Part shown: piece after piece, positions 8,385-19,695 of the stretch
How positions within the stretch are numbered: the stretch's first letter is position 1
How the letters are laid out: every line of letters starts with the position of its first letter
Source of the DNA: JAQIBY01 sp051747965
GTDB taxonomy: Bacteria > Bacteroidota > Bacteroidia > Bacteroidales > ML635J-15
Reading direction: 5' to 3'
NCBI GenBank assembly: GCA_051747965.1
Contig: JBNJGS010000008.1
Location: 1-64,000, forward strand
DNA: 64,000 nucleotides
Notes under the pieces: model-generated
Database searches by the model: none
What the model saw: the letters and a program-made list of their open reading frames with translations, nothing else
What the model was told of the DNA's origin: nothing
Made by a program: the position numbers and the translations under genes

Positions 8385-11300
8385 ATGAAAAGTCTTGTCT
8401 GTTTACTTGCCGGAATTCTTGCAGTGCAATCTGTAGTATCTCAAACTGTTACAACTGAAGAGGCTGCAGAATATGCTGCCAATGTACTATATTACCATTA
8501 CGGAATAGCTGAACGTGAAAATCCGCAACTGATTCATACCTATCGTGAGGAACAAAATCCTGTATACTATACCTTCACAACGGATGATGCTTTTGTCATC
8601 ATTTCGGCAGAAAAATCGTATCTGCCCGTGCTTGCACATTCCAGCGAAGGTGGATTGCCTTCGGATCCCGATCGCTTGCCCCCGGCCTTTGTCGAATGGA
8701 TGAATTCCCTGGCGGAGGATATCACAGCGGTACGAAACGGACAGTTAAGCATTGATGAGGAAAAACTGCAGACCTGGGATATTGTCGAAACCCGACAGCC
8801 CGGCCCGCAACAAACCCGTGGTGTTTCACCCCTCTTAAGCACCACCTGGAATCAGGGCTGCGGATACAATGGAATGTGTCCCGTTGATGCATCCGGCCCC
8901 TGTAATCACGTGTACACGGGCTGTGTGGCCACTACTCAGGCACAGGTAATGAAATACCATGCTCATCCTGCCAGCGGTATCGGCAATGAGTGTTATACAC
9001 ATTCTGATTATGGCGAATTGTGTGCAGACTATGCAGCCGCAAACTATGACTGGGCCGCTATGCCCAACAACAGTGGCAGTGCCGAAGTGGAAGAGCTCAT
9101 GTACCACTGCGGAGTGTCGGTCAGTATGAATTATTCACCTTCAGGTTCCGGTTCATACCTTTCACGGGTTGATAATGCCCTTAGAGACCACTTTGATTAC
9201 ACCACCAATCTGGATGAAGTGAGCCGCTATCATTTTGACCCTGCTGACTGGGATGATCTTATGCGTAAGGAATGTGATGCCGGACGTGTAATGGCTTACA
9301 AGGGCACGGGTTCCGGCGGGCATGCTTTTGTGCTGGACGGATACAACGATTTTGGTGAATTTCATTTCAACTGGGGGTGGGGCGGAACTGCTGACGGTTA
9401 CTATGTGATGGGAAATCTCAATCCATCAGGACATGACTATTCCGGCTCCAATGCTGCTATTATTGGGGTAGAACCTGCAACCGATTTTTCAGGCATGGAT
9501 TTTTCAGGCATTACCACCCTTGGCTGCGGAATAACACAGCCCGTTGATCTCTCAACCGGCATATCCGAAGTAAATGTCTATGGCAATGCCAATATTGATG
9601 CTGTTGGTAAAGAAAAAGTATATGAATTCACAACATCATTGCCCGGGAGAATAACCATCAATCTGGAAAATCCTTCCAATGAAATATCTGCAATTTTGTT
9701 ATCTCATCAACACAGAGATTCCGTGCTTTCTTATGGCACCAACGGTTTGATTTACGATAATTCCACACCAGCTACCTATTATCTGGTACTGGATGTTGCA
9801 CATGCACAGAACGCTACAGCTGATCTGGAACTGATATGTCCAACTGCCGATCCGGACCTGATTGCACAGAATGTCCAGGTAATACCCAATACCATAGAAA
9901 GTAACCAGACCGGTGTGATTATGAAATCCACCATTAAAAATATCGGAAATTCTGCCTCCGCAGCCTGCGATATGGAATACTACCTCTCAGATAATGATAC
10001 CCTGGATGGTGGGGATTTGCTGATTGCTTCCACTACGATTCCTATACTCAACGCAGGTGATGATACCATTGTTGAATCAATCCATACCATGCCTGTATTG
10101 CCTGTAGCCGGTTATTATTACGTCTTTGGTGTCCCCGATGCTTCCAATACTGTGGTAGAAACGGTTGAGGATGATTNNNNNNNNNNNNNNNNNNNNNNNN
10201 NNNNNNNNNNNNNNNNNNNNNNNNNNNNNNNNNNNNNNNNNNNNNNNNNNNNNNNNNNNNNNNNNNNNNNNNNNNNCAATCCATACCATGCCTGTATTGC
10301 CTGTAGCCGGTTATTATTACGTCTTTGGTGTCCCCGATGCTTCCAATACTGTGGTAGAAACGGTTGAGGATGATTACGGCCAGACAAATGTGCAAATACC
10401 CGATACGGGAATGCTTGACTGTACATCTGCGTCTGCTGTAAGCGATGGCTTATGGTACTATGATAACACTGCCACTAACGGCGATTCGCTTATCGATAAT
10501 TCAGGTTGTGCATGGAATCACACCGGTAACGAAATGATATACACCATGACATCGCCCAACTCCGGCATTGCCAATATATCTTTTACAGAAAAACATTTCG
10601 GTAAAATGACCATGCAGGTGTTACCCATCTGCAATGAGAATGCCAATTGCCTCACCAGCCTTTCAATCTGGAACACCACTGATACCCTGGTGAATTCAAG
10701 CTTCAATGCTGAAGCAGGAGCAACCTATTACCTGCTCGTGGATGGAGAGAATGATCTGAGTGGTGAATTTGGTTTTAAGGTGGACTTCCCGGAGCCATGT
10801 CCGGATGATACCTTGCAATACTGGGGTGATACTGCCCGTTGCGATGGAGATGGCGGTCTCAATATGCAGCTTACCTGGGGATATGATTCCTATCAGTGGT
10901 TTAAAGATGGAGTTGAAATTCCGGATGCAAGCAGCATGAGTTATGTTGCCGAAACTACCGGTGAGTATTATGCAGAAATTACCGAAAACGGCTGCACCGT
11001 AGAATCCGATCATCTGAACGTGGCTTTTAGTCCGGCACCCGACACGGCTGCAATTGAAGCTGTGACGGATACGGTAATTTGCGGGGGTGGCTCTGCCGAA
11101 CTCCAGCTTACCGCAGGAAATGCCTGGGATGTGTTATGGTATAAAGATGGTCAGGCCATTCCCGGAGCTACAGCAGATACGTATTTAGCCACCGAAACAG
11201 GTGTTTACCATGCAGAGGTTATTAATGCGTCATGTCATCTGATGTCCGGTGAAGTTCAGGTTCATGTAAATCAGCTACCCGTGGATATTGGTCAGAATAT

Positions 11301-13956
11301 TCCATTGCAGGATGAAAGCCTCGTATTTCATTTTCCCCTGGATGATGATGCACAGGATATTTCCGGAAATGGACACGGTATCGCCAATTGGGACTGGTAC
11401 CCGGCAGATGATCACGATGGAAACTTCTGGCAGGCACGTCAGTTTATTGATTCCGCAACATCCTCTCATGTGTATACACAGTTTAACAATCCTGAAAATT
11501 TTACCCTTTCTATGTGGTTCAAATCCAACGATGGATTGGGTGGTTCGCTGATATTGTTTACCGATGATGTGTATTCTCCGGGAGGTGCACCTGACCGCTC
11601 ACTGTATATGTCAGATGACGGAAAACTGCACTTTTATCTGAACAATTCAGGAACTCCGGTTGAAATTGTGTCCTCTGACACGTATAATGACGGAAACTGG
11701 CACCATGTGGTGATCAAAGCGGGTGGTTTTGCCGAAATGGAAATTGACCAGACAGAATATCTCAGTGATGCCACTACCCTAAGCCTTGATAATATTGATG
11801 GCAAATGGATGTACGGAGGAAACGATATTCCCTCAGGTGCGTCCAATCCTCCGGCGTATGATTATTTCCTCGGCGGGATTGATGATTTACGCTATTACAG
11901 CCGCAAACTCAGCGCCCAGGAAACGATGTATTTTACAGAATCACATAACCTGAGTGCTTCCCTTGCAAGCGATACCATATGTAATGGTGGCATTGTATAT
12001 CTTGACATTCCGTATTCCCAGCCAGGTATCCTGTATATGGTCAGGGATATTGCTACAGGTGATACGCTTACTGTTGACGGCATCGGAACCGGCGGTGCCT
12101 TGAGTTTAGGCGGTGATCTCTATAATAGCAGCGCTGATTTTGAAGTCGTGGCGGTGGATACGGCATCCGGTTGCTCACGTATTTTGAGTGATAGCTGGCA
12201 TCTTGAAGTACTGCCTGATGAAACCCCCGACGTTTCCATAACATCCGGTTCCGGTACTGATGTCTGTAGTGGTGATGCTGTAAACCTGACATCCAGTACT
12301 TATGCTGCAGGTAGCAGCCCCGCATTTTCATGGCTTCTGAATGGAACGCCTACAGGTGATACAGGTAATGCCCTCACCATAAGTACCCTCAGCGATGGAG
12401 ACAGTATTCAGCTTATTATGAACTCATCTTACACTTGTGCTACAATACCTGTGGATACCTCAGATGCATTGTACTTTAACGTGCAGGATTACCCGGTGGT
12501 AAGTTTTGATTATGAAAGTGAATATTGTGCAGATGAGGACATTACTGTTACTTATACAGGTGACGAAACCGGTGTTTCCATTGCCTGGGAAGTGTATGGT
12601 ACCATGCAGACAGAAACCGGGCCGGGTACACACAATTTCGATTTTTCAACACCTGCCATTGTGGACATTACTGCCATAGGAACAACAAGCTTTGGTTGTG
12701 AAACTAGCCATACCGAAACCACAGAAGTTCTGGCCAATCCTGTAGCATCTTTTATTATGCCATCAGATTTGTGCGCCAACCAGGAATTTCAGGTTGAGTA
12801 CACAGGTACTGAAAGCAATATGGATACCCTCATCTGGACAACATCACCTGCCCCGATCCAAAGCTCAACCGGTGTCGGAATCCATACATTTACAGCTTAT
12901 GGAACCGGCAGTTTCGATGTAATGATCAATGTAACCGACAACAACGGATGTACTGCAAGTGCGATTCAAACGGCTCCCGTGCATCAGCAGCCTGTTGTTG
13001 ACTTTACCATCCCGGCTGAAGTATGTGCCGGACAGCAAGTGCACGCAGAGTATACCGGTACAGAATGGGATAATACCAATGTCAGTTGGTACGTGGATGG
13101 TACAGATCAGGGCGTGTCAGCTCCCGGTACAGGTACGGTCTGGCTTGGTGTTCCGGAAACAACCGGAACAATTGATGTCATGGCATCTGCAATTACCGAT
13201 TACGGATGTACGAACGATACCACACACAGCCTTACGGTTAACGATTCCCCGACAGCACCCCTGGATGATACCACCTGGATTTGTCCGAATCAGGCCACAT
13301 TACTTGATGCGGAAAACCCGGGAGCTGAATACAATTGGTCCACTGGAGATACTACGCAGGTGATCAGCCTTTACAATAACACGGGTTTTCTGTCGGTTAT
13401 GATTGATAATGGCGTTTGCTCAATAGTTGATACAACCGAGCTTGTAATGTATCCCTCAGATATGTTTGAATTCCCTGAAGGCACAGATACCGTAGTATGC
13501 ACAGGTGACAGTCTGTATCTTGATGTCTTCCCGCCATACACCGGCGTAGAATGGCATTTGTATGGTGATACAGTGAGTGGTTCTGAACTGGCTTATCCGT
13601 ACGTTGGGCAGGATAGCGTGCTTGTTGAAGTGTTCGCTTACAACGAAAACGGTTGCCCGGGTATGGATACACTGATGGTGTATTATCAAACCTGTTCAGG
13701 GGTAAAAGATATCGCTGAAAATCTGTCGGTGGATTTGTTTCCCAACCCGGCGGGCAATAAGCTTTACATAAAGGCTTCCACAACTATGAATATGGATATA
13801 AGCATCCATGATCTGACTGGCAAAATACTGCTTACAAAATCAAAATGCTCTGGTGATACCATGTTTGATGTATACGGACTACCCGAGGGCATGTATTTGG
13901 TCAGAATTGATTCGGGAAAAGAAACAATTACTAAAAAGCTGAATATTGTAAGATAG
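8385..13956 (+). CDS. secreted C10-family (streptopain-like) cysteine protease with multidomain T9SS tail, interrupted by a scaffold gap
   Basis: The reading frame is broken only by 100 N at 10177-10276. The 99 nt on each side are identical, and merging them keeps the frame, giving one protein of about 1790 residues. Residues 1-20 are a signal peptide. A Spi-like prodomain precedes a C10 protease domain with catalytic Cys180 (YTGCVATT), His313 (GSGGHAFVLDGY) and the typical FHFNWGWGG. Then come a PPC-like domain, a CARDB domain (about 487-610, containing the gap), another PPC-like segment, two Ig-like segments (YQWFKDGVEIPDAS and VLWYKDGQAIPGA), a LamG/concanavalin-like domain (begins LVFHFPLDDDAQDISGNGHG), several PKD/Ig-like repeats, and a T9SS type A tail (FPNPAGNKLYI to the end). 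It should be a secreted, surface-displayed protease with binding domains. Confidence 0.9.
10078..10375. other. scaffold gap (100 N) flanked by an exact 99-bp overlap
   Basis: Bases 10177-10276 are exactly 100 N, a conventional placeholder. Bases 10078-10176 are identical to 10277-10375. Removing one copy and the N run keeps the protease frame (10176 is codon position 1 and 10376 is position 2). The gap is therefore most likely two contig ends that overlap by 99 bp and were not joined, not missing sequence. A true tandem duplication inside the CARDB domain is less likely but not excluded. Confidence 0.9.
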
Positions 13957-13976
13957 ACCGACATCCGGGGATAAAA

Positions 13977-14007
13977 AAAGGCCGCAGTTTTTGAAACTGC
14001 GGCCTTT
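13977..14007. terminator. bidirectional terminator between convergent C10 protease and GT117 genes
   Basis: A 14-bp perfect stem (13977-13990 with 13994-14007) around a 3-nt loop lies between the two convergent stop codons. The T run is strong on the minus strand and weaker on the plus strand. Confidence 0.85.
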
Positions 14008-14034
14008 GTCTTACTTATCAGTCTGGATATGATT

Positions 14035-17000
14035 TTATCTTTGGGATGGGTAATTGAAATTTTCGTTAAATTGTGGTGTGTAATTTGTTAGAATAATTTC
14101 CAGATCAGACACAACTTCATTACGCTGATGATTCATTGCAATACGGTAAGAATCCTGCAGGGTTTGCATTGCCATGGCAATTTCCCGGTAGTTTTCATTT
14201 AGCTTGTTTTCATGTAAGGAAAAATGGTATTGCAATTCCTGATCATAGATGCCAATCATGTAATTGAGTACTTCATCACCTTTTTCAGGTTTGTCAAGTT
14301 TGTACCAGGCTTTTGCCAGATCAGTTGAGAACAGATCCGGTGTGAAAACATCCATGGGCACCTGTTTCTCACAGCGCTCAAGCACTTCAATAGCACGCGC
14401 AGTATCACCTTCATTTCTCAGCCGGTTGGCCAGACGTACAAATCTTTGCCGTAGCTGAACGATTCTGGTTGTCCGACGGATGGTAAAGTCTGCATAAATA
14501 TCCGTATCTTCAATATTACCGTATTCAAATTTATTCATCATATTATCGTACAGCAGTTCAGTATCAATCTTTCTGTTCTTTGATTTGATTGGTGTAAGAC
14601 GATATGAGAAACCATCGAGCTGGAAATAGTCATTCAGGTTCAGGGTTTCATTTCTGCCAATGGAAGTAAAATACACCGGACGTTTCCACTCAAAGTTGGC
14701 CAGCATATCAACAATCATCATTTGATTTTTCAGCAGGTATTCCTGTTTCGAATCCCAGCGGATTTCATTTTCCATCAAATGAGCATCCTCCGGTTTTACG
14801 ATGCCATAATCAATAGCATTGGCTGAATCCACCGGCAGAATAAACTTGGAAGTGGGATAGGTGTAAAACGTATCGCCGTTTCGGGTTCTTAACCTGGATT
14901 TTGAATCGTCAGCCATATAGTCAATCACCTCTTTAACCGGTTGATAGCCCTTATAGGCCGGATTTTCATACCGGTAGTTGACATCCCGTTTTCCCGGTTC
15001 ATATTTTTCTGCTTCCAGTGAGAAAGGCATGGGTTCGGCCTCGTAGGTTTTCATCTTCATCTGGTCAATATACCAGTTGCTGGCAACATAGGGCAGACAG
15101 CACACTTTTACATCAGTTCTGTATCCTTCCACTTCCTGGGCATACCAAATGGGGAATGTATCATTGTCCCCGTAAGTAAACAGGATTGAATTCGGCTGGC
15201 ATGATGCAAGGTAGTTGTGTGCATAGTCACGAGCTACGTAGCGATTGCTTCTGTCATGATCATCCCAGTTTTGGGCGGCCATCTGTAAGGGAACCAGCAG
15301 GCAGGCGGCACTTGCCAGCGCAGCTGTTGCCGGTCCTTTCATGAGTCGTTCCAGGAGCTTATAAATCCCCAGGGTTCCCAGACCTATCCAGATACTGAAG
15401 GCATAAAACGAACCTGCATATGCGTAATCACGTTCTCGGGGCTGATGTGGGTACTGATTGAGGTAGAAAACGATGGCAAGACCTGTCATGATAAAGAGCA
15501 ACATCACGATCCAGCCGTCATTTTTTTGTTTTTTGAATTGAAAAAACAGCCCAATCAGTCCGAGCAACAAGGGCAGCATATAATACTTATTGTGTGCTTT
15601 GTTTTTGTAATGATCCGGCAACATATCCTGATCGCCTACACGCGGGTTGTCAAACAGTGGAATTCCCGAAATCCAGTTTCCATGAACTGTGTTTCCGTGG
15701 CCCTGAATGTCATTCTGCCGGCCGGCAAAATTCCACATAAAATAGCGCCAGTACATCCAGCCCATCTGGTAGTTCACCATGAATTTGATGTTTTCAGCAA
15801 ATGTGGGGAACCTGTCTCCCCTGATGCCGGCCCATTTTTTGTAATCCTCCACATGGTTTGGGTCAGAACTGTACATCCTGGGCATAAGGGTAAGGTGATC
15901 TTTTTTGTAAACAGGAATTTCTTTGTGATGCACAACTTCATATTTGCCGTCTTTTTTCAGATAAACCGCATCGCCTTCTTCCCTGCCGGTGCTTTCTGAA
16001 TTGTACTGTTCACCATAAAACAGCGGTCTGTCTCCATATTGCTCACGGTTCAGGTAGGTAAGAAACTGATACATATTGTCCGGATTGTTTTGATCCATTG
16101 GTGGTTCGGCAAGTGAGCGGATAATGATGATACTGAAAGTACTGTATCCGATCAGAATGAAAGCAAACGCCACCATGATGGTATTTAGCAGGTTTCTGTG
16201 CTTGTCATACAAACGCCATACGGCAAAAATAATGGCGGCAATCAGCAGCAAAGCAAGAAAAGTACTGTTGCCCATAAATGGAATTCCAATAAAAATACTG
16301 GTCAGCACAAGGCTTGCAACACCGGCTTTTTTATTGACTTTGTATTGGGTGAAATAAACTGAGGCTACCAGACTGCCCAGCAGCAGGAGAATCCATACAA
16401 ATACACCGGAAAAATAGGGGAGGCCAAGCGTGTTGACAAAGAACAGGTCAAACTTGAAGCTGACTTTGGCTACTCCGGGTACGATGCCGTACATGATGGC
16501 CAGCAGCATTAGCACAGCAAGCCCTAAAGATGCAATAAGGCCTTTACGCGAAGGTTTGTATTTTTTGAAATAATATATCAGCACCATGGCCGGGATTGCC
16601 AGGAGATTCAGCAGGTGTACACCCAGTGATAATCCGACAAGCAGGGCAATAAAAAGCAGCCACTTGTAGGCATGTTTTGTGTCGATGGCCTGGGCCCAGC
16701 GTATCATGCCCCAGAATACAATCGCGGTAAACAGGGAAGATGATGCATAAACTTCGCCTTCTACAGCAGAAAACCAGAATGTGTCGGAAAAAGTATAGAC
16801 AAGACTGCCGACCATAGCGGCACCAAGGACAGCAATGGTCTTGGCCGTATTCATTTTATTCTCTGGTGCAATGATGCGTTGCGCAAAATAGGCAATGGTC
16901 CAGAACAAAAACATAATGGTAAAGGCACTGGCCAAAGCCGACATGGAATTGACCATCCTTGCAACATTGGCAGGGTCATCGGTAAACATAGAGGCCAGCC

Positions 17001-17181
17001 TTGACAGTAACATGAAAGTAGGTGCACCGGGTGGATGACCTACCTCAAGCTTATAGCCACTGGAAATGAACTCACCACAATCCCAGAAACTGGTGGTTGG
17101 CTCAATGGTGGATAAATAAACTATGGCGGCAATCAAAAATGCCACCCATCCGAAAATCCTGTTGAGTCTCTTGTATGTCAT
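14035..17181 (-). CDS. DUF2723 / GT117 family polytopic membrane glycosyltransferase
   Basis: A 1048-residue inner-membrane protein. The N-terminal part has the hallmarks of the DUF2723 (GT117, protein O-mannosyltransferase-like) family: the first helix, then TTSFWDCGEFISSGYKLEVG with the acidic DCGEF motif, and HPPGAPTFMLL. About a dozen hydrophobic helices reach to roughly residue 640, including the Gly-rich region FYAFSIWIGLGTLGIYKLLE. The rest is a soluble domain of about 400 residues that begins near SNRYVARDYAHNYL and ends in a TPR-like helical part. Family members are thought to transfer sugar from a lipid carrier to secreted proteins; acceptor and donor are not known here. It is convergent with the C10 protease and separated from the upstream lipoprotein gene by a terminator. 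Confidence 0.9.
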   Translation of the reverse strand: MTYKRLNRIFGWVAFLIAAIVYLSTIEPTTSFWDCGEFISSGYKLEVGHPPGAPTFMLLSRLASMFTDDPANVARMVNSMSALASAFTIMFLFWTIAYFAQRIIAPENKMNTAKTIAVLGAAMVGSLVYTFSDTFWFSAVEGEVYASSSLFTAIVFWGMIRWAQAIDTKHAYKWLLFIALLVGLSLGVHLLNLLAIPAMVLIYYFKKYKPSRKGLIASLGLAVLMLLAIMYGIVPGVAKVSFKFDLFFVNTLGLPYFSGVFVWILLLLGSLVASVYFTQYKVNKKAGVASLVLTSIFIGIPFMGNSTFLALLLIAAIIFAVWRLYDKHRNLLNTIMVAFAFILIGYSTFSIIIIRSLAEPPMDQNNPDNMYQFLTYLNREQYGDRPLFYGEQYNSESTGREEGDAVYLKKDGKYEVVHHKEIPVYKKDHLTLMPRMYSSDPNHVEDYKKWAGIRGDRFPTFAENIKFMVNYQMGWMYWRYFMWNFAGRQNDIQGHGNTVHGNWISGIPLFDNPRVGDQDMLPDHYKNKAHNKYYMLPLLLGLIGLFFQFKKQKNDGWIVMLLFIMTGLAIVFYLNQYPHQPRERDYAYAGSFYAFSIWIGLGTLGIYKLLERLMKGPATAALASAACLLVPLQMAAQNWDDHDRSNRYVARDYAHNYLASCQPNSILFTYGDNDTFPIWYAQEVEGYRTDVKVCCLPYVASNWYIDQMKMKTYEAEPMPFSLEAEKYEPGKRDVNYRYENPAYKGYQPVKEVIDYMADDSKSRLRTRNGDTFYTYPTSKFILPVDSANAIDYGIVKPEDAHLMENEIRWDSKQEYLLKNQMMIVDMLANFEWKRPVYFTSIGRNETLNLNDYFQLDGFSYRLTPIKSKNRKIDTELLYDNMMNKFEYGNIEDTDIYADFTIRRTTRIVQLRQRFVRLANRLRNEGDTARAIEVLERCEKQVPMDVFTPDLFSTDLAKAWYKLDKPEKGDEVLNYMIGIYDQELQYHFSLHENKLNENYREIAMAMQTLQDSYRIAMNHQRNEVVSDLEIILTNYTPQFNENFNYPSQR

Positions 17182-17216
17182 TGTTCCTTAGTTTTTATAA
17201 AACGTAAAAATAGAAA

Positions 17217-17251
17217 AAAAACGGCTGCCATAAAATATGACAGCCGTTTTC
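17217..17251 (-). terminator. terminator after the small lipoprotein gene
   Basis: The stem AAAACGGCTG/CAGCCGTTTT (17218-17227 with 17241-17250) is followed by T residues on the minus strand, directly after the small lipoprotein gene and before the GT117 start. It separates the two transcription units. Confidence 0.7.
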
Positions 17252-17268
17252 TTTCAATAAAAGAGAGA

Positions 17269-17670
17269 TTATTTATCCTCTTCTATTTTTTCAAGGTTTT
17301 CCATGAATTCTTCGGTAGCCTTCTCAATTTCTTCACTGTTTTCTTTGAGGGCTTCATGGTATTTTTCTTCATACTTGTCAATCTCTTTGCCTTCTTCCAA
17401 CTGCTGTTTTTCTTCTTCAATACGTTTATTGATTTTTCCAACAGATTCATAGTAGGTATTGGCAATGGCTCTGAGCTCATCATATTCCGAGTCGGCTTCT
17501 CCTTCAGCTTCTGTGGAGATTTCTCCGTCTTCGTAATATTTATCAAAAGTCTCGTTAAAATATTCGAGATTGGTTATCAGTGTTTCTACATCACTCTTTG
17601 GATCATCCTTGGCGCAGGAAGTGGCCAGGAGAGCAAAAGCGATCAGTACATATATCAGTGAATTTTTCAT
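17269..17670 (-). CDS. small coiled-coil lipoprotein, function unknown
   Basis: A 133-residue exported protein. The signal peptide MKNSLIYVLIAFALLATSC ends in a lipobox (LATSC, Cys19), so the mature protein should be lipid-anchored in the periplasm or at the outer membrane. The remainder is very acidic and strongly helical, with long Glu/Lys-rich heptad-like stretches such as KINKRIEEEKQQLEEGKE, which suggests a coiled coil. It starts 22 nt downstream of the POT transporter gene on the same strand, so the two are probably co-transcribed. No named family is recognised and no catalytic residues are evident. Confidence 0.8.
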   Translation of the reverse strand: MKNSLIYVLIAFALLATSCAKDDPKSDVETLITNLEYFNETFDKYYEDGEISTEAEGEADSEYDELRAIANTYYESVGKINKRIEEEKQQLEEGKEIDKYEEKYHEALKENSEEIEKATEEFMENLEKIEEDK

Positions 17671-17692
17671 AACAATTCTCCTTTTTATTTTT

Positions 17693-19309
17693 TTAGTTAG
17701 TAATTCTTTCCAGCCATTTGAGCATGAATATCATGGTAATCATTGATACTGCACATACTGCTACAAATACCGTCCATGTGAGCCACAGCGGAATGCTTTC
17801 GTACAGGATTGCCCCGATGAAAAGCAACTGGTTACCTATGGCTGTTGCTCCAAGCCATCCGCCTTGCATTATACCCTGAAGGTGCGGTGGTGCTACCTTG
17901 GATACAAAAGAAATACCCAGCGGACTGATAAATAGCTCAGCCATGGTGAGGATAAAATATGTACCTATCAGCAGGAATGGTGTCACTTTGGCAGCGTCGG
18001 GCAGTGGACTGGCCTCAATGTCTGAGAAGAGTGGTAAATCAAATGAGCCAAATGCCATAACTACATATGCAAAGGCTGCGATACCCATACCAATGGCAAT
18101 TTTCTTTGGTGTGGATGGTTCCTTTCCTTTGGAGCGCAGCCAGCCAAACAGACCCATGACAATCGGTGTCAACAGGACAATGAAAATAGGATTGATTGAC
18201 TGGAATATCTCAGCCCCGACAATGGAAATGGAGCCAAGATTAATCTTAATGGCACTCAGGTCCGTGTAATCCCTGGCAAACATGGTAAGGGTGAGTCCGT
18301 TCTGGTGGAATGAGAACCAGAAAAAGATAACAATTCCAAATACTGCAAACAGTGCATAAAGCCTTTGTTTGATTTCCCTGGGATCCATATCAACGGTTCT
18401 TTTGCCTTTGTTGGCTTCTTTTTCAGCTTTTTCTTTGGCTTTGTCAATGGTCGGAAATTTGCGTCTGTTGGCAAGGTAAATGAAAATAGAAATGAGCATT
18501 GCAACAATGGCAGCGCCAAAAGCATAGTGGAAACCTGTGTTAAAAACATTCAGGTACTTGGTAGCAAAAAGTGTCGGGTCAAAATTGGCACCAACATCAG
18601 AAACTGTAGATGCCAGTTGTTGAAAACGGCTGGCCGGGTCGAGGGCAAAAACCTGTTCGGCAGCACCCTGGGCCTTGTCAATGGCTGTATTGCCAACTAC
18701 ACTGCTTGTTTCCAGTGTGCCTTCCAGTTGCTGGTGACAGAGGTTGGGGAGGTTGGCATCATACTGAAAATCTGAACGGCTAAGCCACCAGTTACGAATG
18801 GCAATGGCAGTAAAAGGAGCAAAAATTGCACCTACATTGATGAACATGTAAAACAATGAAAAACCTGAATCCCGCATTTTGTCATAGGTGGGATTGTCGT
18901 ACATCTGTCCGACAAGTGCCTGCAGGTTACCTTTGAATAAACCATTACCGAAGGCAATGACAAACAATGCCAGACAGGTCATTACAAGCATGAAAACCCG
19001 TTTGTCATCCGGCACCGGTGATTCAGTCGGTAAAGCCAGCATCAGATAACCCAGGGCCATGACAAACAAACCGGTCAGAATTACTCCTTTGTAATTCCGC
19101 AGTTTGTCAGCAATCAAACCGCCTGCAAATGCCAAAATGTAAATCGAAAAGTAAAATACAGAATAAATCAATCCCGCATCTTTTCCGTTCAGTCCGAACT
19201 TGGCCTGTAGAAACAGTACCAAAATCGCCATCATGGTGTAGAAACCGAATCGTTCCCCCATGTTCGCTAGTGAGGCTGGTACCAGCCCTTTTGGTTGATT
19301 TTTAAACAT
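17693..19309 (-). CDS. POT/PTR2-family (peptide) MFS transporter
   Basis: A 538-residue inner-membrane protein with about 12-14 hydrophobic helices, of the proton-coupled oligopeptide transporter family. The PTR2 features visible are FGFYTMMAILVLFLQ in helix 1, GLIADKL in the first loop, a GNGLFKGNLQALVGQMYD segment and FSLFYMFINVGAIFAPF. The first-helix motif, normally ExxERF, here reads Asn16-Met-Gly-Glu19-Arg20-Phe, so the first acidic residue is replaced by Asn. It also has an unusually long Gln/Ala-rich periplasmic insertion near residues 185-255. Peptide uptake is the family role and would fit the protease-rich neighbourhood, but the altered motif leaves coupling and substrate uncertain. 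It is followed by the small lipoprotein gene. Confidence 0.9.
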   Translation of the reverse strand: MFKNQPKGLVPASLANMGERFGFYTMMAILVLFLQAKFGLNGKDAGLIYSVFYFSIYILAFAGGLIADKLRNYKGVILTGLFVMALGYLMLALPTESPVPDDKRVFMLVMTCLALFVIAFGNGLFKGNLQALVGQMYDNPTYDKMRDSGFSLFYMFINVGAIFAPFTAIAIRNWWLSRSDFQYDANLPNLCHQQLEGTLETSSVVGNTAIDKAQGAAEQVFALDPASRFQQLASTVSDVGANFDPTLFATKYLNVFNTGFHYAFGAAIVAMLISIFIYLANRRKFPTIDKAKEKAEKEANKGKRTVDMDPREIKQRLYALFAVFGIVIFFWFSFHQNGLTLTMFARDYTDLSAIKINLGSISIVGAEIFQSINPIFIVLLTPIVMGLFGWLRSKGKEPSTPKKIAIGMGIAAFAYVVMAFGSFDLPLFSDIEASPLPDAAKVTPFLLIGTYFILTMAELFISPLGISFVSKVAPPHLQGIMQGGWLGATAIGNQLLFIGAILYESIPLWLTWTVFVAVCAVSMITMIFMLKWLERITN

Positions 19310-19695
19310 ATAGTTACAATTTTTGATTAGTTTCAGTCAAAATCATAAGCTGACAAATTTAGAAATCTTTTTTAATCTGTCAATGATTTATTGCTGAACC
19401 TGAGGACATTTTTTTGAGAAACTTTGTAACTGGCTTGATGTCAGATTGAAAATTAATGAAAATTAATTTTGGTTTTGACTTATCCCTTCGGTATGCTCCT
19501 CTTTTTGATGCCATCAATGCTTCTTTATATGCCTTAAATACAGGACAAAAAGTGAGATGTTTTTTTTTGCGGCAAATATGCATTACAATAATTTTGATGC
19601 AATCATTCCTTCATGAGATTTTCTGCAGTTTTGTATTTTCGATGAAAATTTTACCTTTATCGCAGTAGCTGAATAATAATTAAAAACAGGTCAAA
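19310..19695. other. divergent intergenic region between transporter and nnr
   Basis: This A+T-rich region of 386 nt lies between divergent start codons and presumably holds both promoters. Short frames (for example 19456-19668) have no recognisable content and overlap an antisense frame of equal length, so they are not called. The only clear signal is the nnr promoter near 19630. Confidence 0.5.
19630..19659 (+). promoter_or_regulatory. promoter of nnr operon
   Basis: TTTG (19630-19633), an 18-nt spacer and TACCTTTA (19652-19659) fit the Bacteroidota promoter form, about 36 nt before the ATG of nnr. Confidence 0.6.

Noticed and set aside
10048..10426. Several minus-strand frames crossing the N run
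   Set aside because: They are open only because N codons cannot be stops; they are antisense to the protease and duplicated by the repeated flanks.
14035..17181. Classical PMT-family protein mannosyltransferase
   Set aside because: The DCGEF and GHPPGAP motifs and the large C-terminal domain fit DUF2723/GT117 better than the PMT family proper.
19456..19668. Short plus-strand frame upstream of nnr
   Set aside because: No signal peptide, domain or family; overlaps an equally long antisense frame and contains the nnr promoter.
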